From Psychromonas sp. 14N.309.X.WAT.B.A12 (GTDB lineage: Bacteria; Pseudomonadota; Gammaproteobacteria; Enterobacterales; Psychromonadaceae): a stretch of DNA of 64,000 nt. A model generated the notes under the pieces. The model was given only the letters and a program-made list of their open reading frames with translations. It made no database searches and had not been told where the DNA came from. Positions 59,284 through 64,000 of this stretch are shown here, one piece after another. A program made the translations under genes and the position numbers. The stretch covers positions 45,034 through 109,033 of the forward strand of contig NZ_JAPNXS010000012.1 of the NCBI RefSeq assembly GCF_030397575.1, written 5' to 3'. Each line of letters begins with the position of its first letter. Position 1 is the first letter of the stretch.

Positions 59284-60500
59284 TGACTCTTTGGCTATCT
59301 ACTGGTATTTTATTCGTATTTGCAGCAATTGCTTTTATCCTATATCGCTGGGGTAATATGCAATGTATCGGTGTAACACCAGTACGCAAATTCACTTTCA
59401 TCGCGATCTTATTTACATCAGGTTTAGATGTTGGTCTGATCATGTTCCCGCTTACCGAGTTTGCTGGTTATGCTGATTTAGCAACGAGCCCTGAATATGG
59501 CTTTACCAACCCTTTGTCTATTGAATTTGGTTTCTGGGCTTTCTTAATTTGGGCATTTTACTTTGTAACCTGTTTTTACTTTTGTGTCATTGAACCAAGA
59601 GTGAAGTTCTTCGAAGTACCGCTGATTAAATTTATCAACAATGTAGTAATTATCGGAACCTGTGCTTTTACTGCTTATTTACTATTGACCAACCTACCTT
59701 GGTATTTACCAGGCATAGGTGATGGTGAAACGATTGTCGGTAGCTTCTATTTAATCGTATTCCTAGCAATTGCAACAGCCGTTTATTCAAGTACAAGTAT
59801 TCGTTACGTTCGAATCTTGAGTTTAGGTAGTAGCTGGTTATTTTTTGCGTTGATTATTATAATGTGGGCTGGGGCGTTCTTATCTGATAATTCAAGTGTC
59901 GGTGAATTCTTTACGACATTTGGCTTGTTAGGTGACTATTTTGCAAACTTGCACCATTTTGTATTACCGCTAAATGATTACCATGAGTTTTATCTTTACT
60001 GGTGGTTCGCTTGGAGCATCATGATTGGTCAATTCACTTCCCGTTTTGTTAGTGGCATGAAAACATACCAAGTATTAGGTGCGATGATGATCTTCCCATC
60101 AATCCCCATCGCCATTTGGTTTACTGTTCTTTACTACTACAGTGCAAATAGTATCCCTACGGCAGGTTTCTACAACCTTGCTATGGTAATTGTTGGCATA
60201 ACGTTTGTGATTAACTCATTAGATTCACTAGTACGCCTATACACAGATAACTTAAACTTAACGGTACAACGTTTTGGTAAAGTACCTTATATTATTGGTA
60301 ACATTGTTTTATTAAGTGGTTTAACACTATTGTTCAAACTAAACTTCTTACAAATTCAGTGGGTTGGTGCGCTAGCTATCGGATTAATATTAGGTTGTTT
60401 TGGTTACATGCTATTAACTCATTACCGTAAAGTAGCCAATATTGAACGTTCCCCTAAAGAGAACAAAATCGACTTTACCAAAATAGAATTAATGGATTAA
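59283..60500 (+). CDS. Short divergent BCCT family transporter, probable choline/betaine
   Basis: This 405-residue membrane protein has about 11 hydrophobic helices and aligns with betaine/choline/carnitine transporters. LYWWFAWSIMIGQFTSRFVSG resembles the BCCT signature helix; note that family members normally run to 500 or more residues. The usual GMGxG...AEP substrate motif is replaced by SGLDVGLIMFPLTEFAGY, and it lies about 35 residues closer to the N-terminus, suggesting loss of the first helix or two. ATG 59283 has a perfect GGAGG site; the TTG at 59268 is unlikely. Position after betIBA suggests choline uptake. A terminator follows. Confidence 0.75.
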   Translation: MTLWLSTGILFVFAAIAFILYRWGNMQCIGVTPVRKFTFIAILFTSGLDVGLIMFPLTEFAGYADLATSPEYGFTNPLSIEFGFWAFLIWAFYFVTCFYFCVIEPRVKFFEVPLIKFINNVVIIGTCAFTAYLLLTNLPWYLPGIGDGETIVGSFYLIVFLAIATAVYSSTSIRYVRILSLGSSWLFFALIIIMWAGAFLSDNSSVGEFFTTFGLLGDYFANLHHFVLPLNDYHEFYLYWWFAWSIMIGQFTSRFVSGMKTYQVLGAMMIFPSIPIAIWFTVLYYYSANSIPTAGFYNLAMVIVGITFVINSLDSLVRLYTDNLNLTVQRFGKVPYIIGNIVLLSGLTLLFKLNFLQIQWVGALAIGLILGCFGYMLLTHYRKVANIERSPKENKIDFTKIELMD

Positions 60501-60568
60501 ACAAGACAGCTAATAAGAGTATATGAAGTAGATGTAGTCTTTAATATCCTCAACTTAAGCTATTCGAT

Positions 60569-60607
60569 AAAAAGCAGAATAACGGTCCCCCGTTATTCTG
60601 CTTTTTT
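60569..60607 (+). terminator. Strong intrinsic terminator after BCCT gene
   Basis: A perfect 13-bp stem (arms 60573-60585 and 60590-60602, loop of four) is followed by a T run. It closes the BCCT transcript 70 bases after the stop. Confidence 0.88.
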
Positions 60608-60672
60608 ATGATTTTAAACATGAGACGTATGATTTTTTTTGTTATCCTACGCAAAAAATTGAGGTGAGAATT

Positions 60673-61152
60673 ATGGAAAAACAAGAACAACTATTAATTT
60701 CGTTACGCCGGGTGATCAGGGCGATCAGTATACACTCACGTCAATTAAACAAAGAATCAGGCTTAACAGGCCCACAATTGTTAGTTATGCAAAAAATTGA
60801 TCAACTCGATGCACCTCTAGCAAAACAAATTGCTCAAGAGATAACATTGAGTGCTGCAACTGTCACCACAATTCTTGATAGACTTGAAAAGCGCAACTTT
60901 ATTATTAGAACGCGCAGCAAAACAGATAAACGCAAGGTCCACTTATCATTAAGTGAAGCAGGTAAAGAAGTCCTAAGTTCATCGCCAAAACCGTTACAAG
61001 AACATTTTATAAAACGTTATAAGAACCTTGATGAATGGGAGCAAAGCCAACTGCTTTCTGCTGTAGAACGCATTGCCTCAATGATGGACGCCACTGAATT
61101 AGATGCTGCACCAGTATTATTAGTTGGCAAGATACAAGACACAGAGACCTAA
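60673..61152 (+). CDS. MarR family transcriptional regulator
   Basis: This 159-residue regulator has the MarR winged helix (LAKQIAQEITLSAATVTTIL and the wing RTRSKTDKRKVHLSLSEAG). I chose ATG 60673 because a GAGG site lies 8 bases upstream; GTG 60664 overlaps that site. It stands between the BCCT terminator and the YagU-like gene, and could regulate either or itself. The ligand is unknown. Confidence 0.9.
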   Translation: MEKQEQLLISLRRVIRAISIHSRQLNKESGLTGPQLLVMQKIDQLDAPLAKQIAQEITLSAATVTTILDRLEKRNFIIRTRSKTDKRKVHLSLSEAGKEVLSSSPKPLQEHFIKRYKNLDEWEQSQLLSAVERIASMMDATELDAAPVLLVGKIQDTET

Positions 61153-61178
61153 ACCCTACATTTAAAAAATGTAGGGTT
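61152..61178 (+). other. 12-bp hairpin at the end of the MarR gene
   Basis: AACCCTACATTT (61152-61163) pairs perfectly with AAATGTAGGGTT (61167-61178) across a three-base loop, beginning in the stop codon. No T run follows, so it is probably a stabiliser or a weak terminator. Confidence 0.6.
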
Positions 61179-61433
61179 GTAATGACTTCTACATATTTTT
61201 CTCATAATAAGATTGTATTTAATAACTCATTAATGCTGACCTCTATAACCTTCTATTCCTATACTTAGTTAAATAAAATAGACGGATTTTTTACTAAATA
61301 AATTTGTCATATAAAAGTTCAGACAGATAAAACGATACGCTTGCCGTAAGATATGATTAAGTGCTGACATTGGCACGATTAATATCACTTATTAGTCAGA
61401 CTCTAACATAACAATAATAAAATGAGGTTTAAC

Positions 61434-61901
61434 ATGAAAAAGTACCTATACGCTGCATGGACAGGTTTTGTAGGTGGTAACGTATCAAGCTTTGTAAAAT
61501 GGGGAACAGAAAACCCTATGCCACCAAGAACGCCAGACAGAGCAATTCCTCCAGCAGAAATGTTAAGTGACTTAGGTTTTAACATTCAAAATATGACTTA
61601 CACTTATTCAGAGCATGTTGTTAACTGGGGTATTGCAGGTGTTCATCACCTATTCTCTATCTTTTTTGCAATGCTTTACTGTGTACTTGCAGAACGTTGT
61701 CCCAAAATAACGTTATGGCAGGGGGTTGGGTTTGGTATATTATTAACAATCCTTTTCCACGGCATTACCTTACCTGTGTTTGGTTGGGCACCTGCAATAT
61801 GGGATCTACCGATAAATGAACTTGTTTCTGAAACATTAGGACATATTTTATGGATGTGGGTGATTGAAGTTTTCCGTCAATATATGATGAAAAAGGCATA
61901 G
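61434..61901 (+). CDS. YagU-like inner membrane protein (DUF1440)
   Basis: This 155-residue protein has about three to four hydrophobic helices and resembles the YagU family (start AAWTGFVGGNVSSFVKWGTE, then PPRTPDRAIPPAE). In E. coli YagU contributes to acid resistance; the mechanism is unknown. ATG 61434 was preferred over 61422 because GAGG lies 6 bases upstream. It is a single gene with its own terminator. The function here is unproven. Confidence 0.82.
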   Translation: MKKYLYAAWTGFVGGNVSSFVKWGTENPMPPRTPDRAIPPAEMLSDLGFNIQNMTYTYSEHVVNWGIAGVHHLFSIFFAMLYCVLAERCPKITLWQGVGFGILLTILFHGITLPVFGWAPAIWDLPINELVSETLGHILWMWVIEVFRQYMMKKA

Positions 61902-61928
61902 TACTTACACTAAATACCGTTTACACCA

Positions 61929-61960
61929 AGACCAGTCACTTATGTTACTGGTCTTTTTAT
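61929..61960 (+). terminator. Intrinsic terminator after YagU-like gene
   Basis: A 9-bp stem (AAGACCAGT at 61929-61937 and ACTGGTCTT at 61948-61956, loop of ten) runs into a T-rich end. It lies 28 bases after the stop. Confidence 0.75.
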
Positions 61961-61983
61961 ATAACTCTTTTACTTCACCAGCC

Positions 61984-63195
61984 TCAAACTTTAGCCACTG
62001 CCAGTTCGACCTGTTTATTTATAATCTTGGCGACAGTAATACAATCTTCGATAGTAAAAGTAAGTGGAATGCGAATATCAATTAACGTAGATAAAATGCG
62101 CTCTGTCGTCTCTAGGCTAGTTTTATCATTAAGGTAATGCCAACTATCATATTTACTGGTGTAACCATTTGGCTCGCTGTCTCCAAACCATTTTATAGAA
62201 ACCCCTTGCGCTTCACATTCCTTAATAAGTAATGGAAAACGAGCAGAAGATAAAGAAGGTATAAAAAACTGTATAGAACTAGCCACAAACTTCTCTTTGG
62301 TATTTCTCGCTATTAACACAATATTATTGCTCGCTTTAAAAATATCACTCATTGCATAATATCTATCATTCCAAGCCCTACACTTTTTATCGAGCAGCTC
62401 AAGTTGTGGTAGTAATACCGCAGCTCTTAGGTTATCCATACGCCCACTATAATTAGGAGTTGTATACTTAACGGCATCAAAGGCCTGTTTATCTGGTGCT
62501 GCGTAGTGTTTATCATAAAGCATATAAGAACCTGAGTAGATAATAGCTTTTGTAATAACGTCGCTGTGAGGCGTAATTAATAACCCGCCTTCACCTGAAT
62601 TCATATGTTTATAGGTTTGTGTACTAAAACATGCAACATCACCAAAACTTCCACTCATCCTATCGTTCCATTTAGCTCCCATAGTATGAGCACAATCTTC
62701 TATTAGTAATAAATTGAAGTTTTTACAGATTTCCATCACTCGATCCATATCTGAAATATGTCCGCGCATATGAGAAAGCAATAAGTATTTAGCGCCGCTT
62801 AAGCGCGCTTTATTTTCTAAATCATCCAAATCAATACAAAGTTGATCGTCAATATCGACTAAAACAGGAATACCGCCGGCATTATCTATCGCACCGGGAA
62901 CAGGAGCTAGAGTAAAAGTATTACAAAGGACTTTGTCACCTTCTTTAATACCCAATGCTTTTAAAGCAATATGCAAAGCATAACCACAGGAAGCACAAGC
63001 TAAGCAATTATCAACACACATATATTCACTGAATGCTAACTCAAGTTGATCAGTTAAACTCTTTTCACCAGGATTAACGTTATAACGATGTAACCTGCCT
63101 GACTTCATTATCTCTATTGCCGCTTTTATTCCTTCATCAGGAATCGCTTCCTGTTGAGTAAAAGATTTAGTAAAAGTCACTATAAAGCTCTCCAT
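61984..63195 (-). CDS. DegT/DnrJ/EryC1 family PLP aminotransferase
   Basis: This 403-residue enzyme belongs to the sugar aminotransferase group that aminates keto-sugar nucleotides for polysaccharides or antibiotics. The PLP site is seen in CFSTQTYKHMNSGEGG, with Lys196 as Schiff-base lysine, and the Asp in LLIEDCAHTMGAKW contacts the PLP nitrogen. No other sugar-nucleotide or glycosyltransferase genes lie nearby, so it is an orphan next to the rRNA operon. The start is ATG 63195 with a GGA site. The upstream 239 bases up to the tRNA show no gene and no obvious rRNA-operon terminator. Confidence 0.9.
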   Translation of the reverse strand: MESFIVTFTKSFTQQEAIPDEGIKAAIEIMKSGRLHRYNVNPGEKSLTDQLELAFSEYMCVDNCLACASCGYALHIALKALGIKEGDKVLCNTFTLAPVPGAIDNAGGIPVLVDIDDQLCIDLDDLENKARLSGAKYLLLSHMRGHISDMDRVMEICKNFNLLLIEDCAHTMGAKWNDRMSGSFGDVACFSTQTYKHMNSGEGGLLITPHSDVITKAIIYSGSYMLYDKHYAAPDKQAFDAVKYTTPNYSGRMDNLRAAVLLPQLELLDKKCRAWNDRYYAMSDIFKASNNIVLIARNTKEKFVASSIQFFIPSLSSARFPLLIKECEAQGVSIKWFGDSEPNGYTSKYDSWHYLNDKTSLETTERILSTLIDIRIPLTFTIEDCITVAKIINKQVELAVAKV

Positions 63196-63434
63196 TCATC
63201 CATAAAATGTATTTATCACCATGAATATTGACAGTAACACATCAAACTCATTACTCATTAGCGCCAATAGCTGCAATTAATAGAGCCACTGAAAAATCAG
63301 AAACAACAATACAAATTTATTAAAAAAGGGATAGAAAATGATAAATAAAGGGGGAATAGCAAAAGAAATATATTATTGGGAGTATAAACAAAAGTTTAAA
63401 AATGTAAGGATTTTAATATGAGGTAAACCATAAA

Positions 63435-63510
63435 TGGTGCTGATAGGCGGATTTGAACCGCCGACCTCACCCTTACCAAGGGTGCGCTCTACCAACTGAG
63501 CCATATCAGC
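63435..63510 (-). tRNA. tRNA-Thr (anticodon GGT)
   Basis: A 76-base tRNA with encoded CCA. The acceptor stem begins GCTGATA, the D arm is intact, and the anticodon stem CACCC/GGGTG holds loop TTGGTAA with anticodon GGT. The T arm contains GGTTCAAATCC. It is the last gene of the rRNA operon, following the second 5S gene. Confidence 0.97.
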
Positions 63511-63518
63511 AAAAGAGG

Positions 63519-63634
63519 ATCTGATAATGACCTACTTTCACATGGGGAGGCCCCACACTATCATCGGCGCAACTGCGTTTCACTTCTGAGTTCGGCAAGG
63601 GATCAGGTGGTACCACAGCGCTATTATTATCAGA
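63519..63634 (-). rRNA. rrf: 5S rRNA, second copy
   Basis: The minus strand shows the 5S core GCCGAACTCAGAAGTGAAAC and CCGATGATAGTGTGGGG. The terminal stem is AU-rich (5' CTGATAAT pairing with 3' ATTATCAG), unlike the GC-rich stem of the first copy. Ends were placed by terminal-stem pairing and may be off by a few bases. Confidence 0.93.
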
Positions 63635-63668
63635 AAAAAGCGTTTATTTATAACGTATTATAAATATT

Positions 63669-63697
63669 AAAACCCCAGCCATTGAGACTGGGGTTTT
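63669..63697 (-). terminator. Terminator-like hairpin between the two 5S genes
   Basis: A perfect 10-bp stem (arms 63669-63678 and 63688-63697, nine-base loop) ends in UUUU and an AU-rich run on the minus strand. It may terminate part of the rRNA transcripts before the second 5S and tRNA-Thr, or be a processing hairpin. Confidence 0.6.
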
Positions 63698-63705
63698 GAA
63701 TTAGG

Positions 63706-63824
63706 CGCTTGGCGATGACCTACTTTCACATGGGGAGACCCCACACTATCATCGGCGCAGCTGCGTTTCACTTCTGAGTTCGGCAAGGGATCAGGTGGTA
63801 CCACAGCGCTATGGCCGCCAAGCA
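63706..63824 (-). rRNA. rrf: 5S rRNA, first copy
   Basis: This 5S gene directly follows the 23S gene. It has the same core as the second copy, with a GC-rich terminal stem (5' TGCTTGGCGG pairing with 3' CGCCAAGC). About 119 bases, the normal size. Confidence 0.95.
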
Positions 63825-63971
63825 TAAAATTTAATTAGGAAAGTGATAATCTAATGTTCTTTAGTCGTTCTGTATAATCGTAGCAGTTATGTAAATACGC
63901 TATCACAAGCGTTATATTTTAATGTCTTCTTTGACACTCTTGGTTAACAGCAACACTACTTAGGTGTTGTA

Positions 63972-64000
63972 TGGTTAAGCCTCACGGGTAATTAGTACAA
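63972..64000 (-). rRNA. rrl: 23S rRNA, 3' end only
   Basis: The last bases on the minus strand read GTACTAATTACCCGTGAGG then CTTAACC, matching the conserved 3' end of bacterial 23S rRNA. Most of the gene lies outside the window. The spacer to the 5S gene holds a CAACAC/GTGTTG stem, likely part of the RNase III processing stalk. Confidence 0.88.

Noticed and set aside
1..64000. CRISPR arrays, insertion sequences or prophage genes
   Set aside because: No regular repeat-spacer pattern, transposase, integrase or phage structural protein was seen.

Overview
The window is one contiguous stretch of a gammaproteobacterial chromosome. It is AT-rich by eye. Several gene orders are typical of marine Alteromonadales/Vibrionales-type organisms: trxA-rho divergent from rhlB and a gppA relative, ubiD-fre, polA, betI-betB-betA and glpF-glpK-glpR. 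The AT richness, many TRAP transporters and choline/betaine genes suggest a cold-water marine genus such as Psychromonas or a relative. That genus-level guess is inference. I see no phage, insertion sequence, plasmid or CRISPR signature. The window reads as a dense catabolic and transport region joined to housekeeping genes, and it ends in an rRNA operon.

Layout. 1-6600: a TAXI-type TRAP transporter (permease cut by the window edge, plus binding protein), a divergent LysR regulator, and a two-gene operon of a beta-keto acid cleavage enzyme (BKACE) and a class III aminotransferase; together they look like an amino-compound degradation island. 7118-12743: a lipoprotein phosphoesterase, D-serine dehydratase, and a chemoreceptor overlapping a thioredoxin-like membrane protein. 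13003-17949: a minimal ethanolamine module (AraC regulator, eutB, eutC, permease) without microcompartment genes. 18072-30545: housekeeping genes zur, polA, an acyltransferase, fre, ubiD, rho, trxA, rhlB and a short gppA relative, then a lipoprotein. 31063-34452: glycerol uptake and phosphorylation (glpF, glpK, glpR). 34671-44281: a lipoprotein, a divergent Nramp-like transporter, a sugar-type ABC transporter with a LacI regulator and a perfect 24-bp palindromic operator candidate, and a diguanylate cyclase. 44307-54667: a DHA2 exporter, then a glycerophosphodiester/glycerol-3-phosphate locus (GlpQ, HAD phosphatase, DctPQM TRAP transporter, divergent UgpQ-like enzyme, DeoR regulator, glpD). 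55254-61901: betIBA with a strong BetI operator candidate, an 11-codon ORF coupled to a short divergent BCCT transporter, MarR and YagU-like genes. 61984-64000: an orphan DegT aminotransferase, then the 3' end of an rRNA operon on the minus strand (23S end, two 5S genes, tRNA-Thr).

How the parts fit. Glycerol enters through GlpF and is phosphorylated by GlpK. Glycerophosphodiesters can be cut outside the inner membrane by GlpQ or inside by the UgpQ-like enzyme. Both routes meet at glycerol-3-phosphate, oxidised by GlpD. GlpR-like sites lie upstream of glpF and glpD, and a second DeoR regulator is encoded with the UgpQ-like gene. Choline is oxidised to glycine betaine by BetA and BetB under BetI control. 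Glycerophosphocholine and glycerophosphoethanolamine hydrolysis would yield choline and ethanolamine, which the bet and eut modules use. The window therefore looks well equipped for phospholipid headgroups and osmolytes; this combined reading is inference from gene content.
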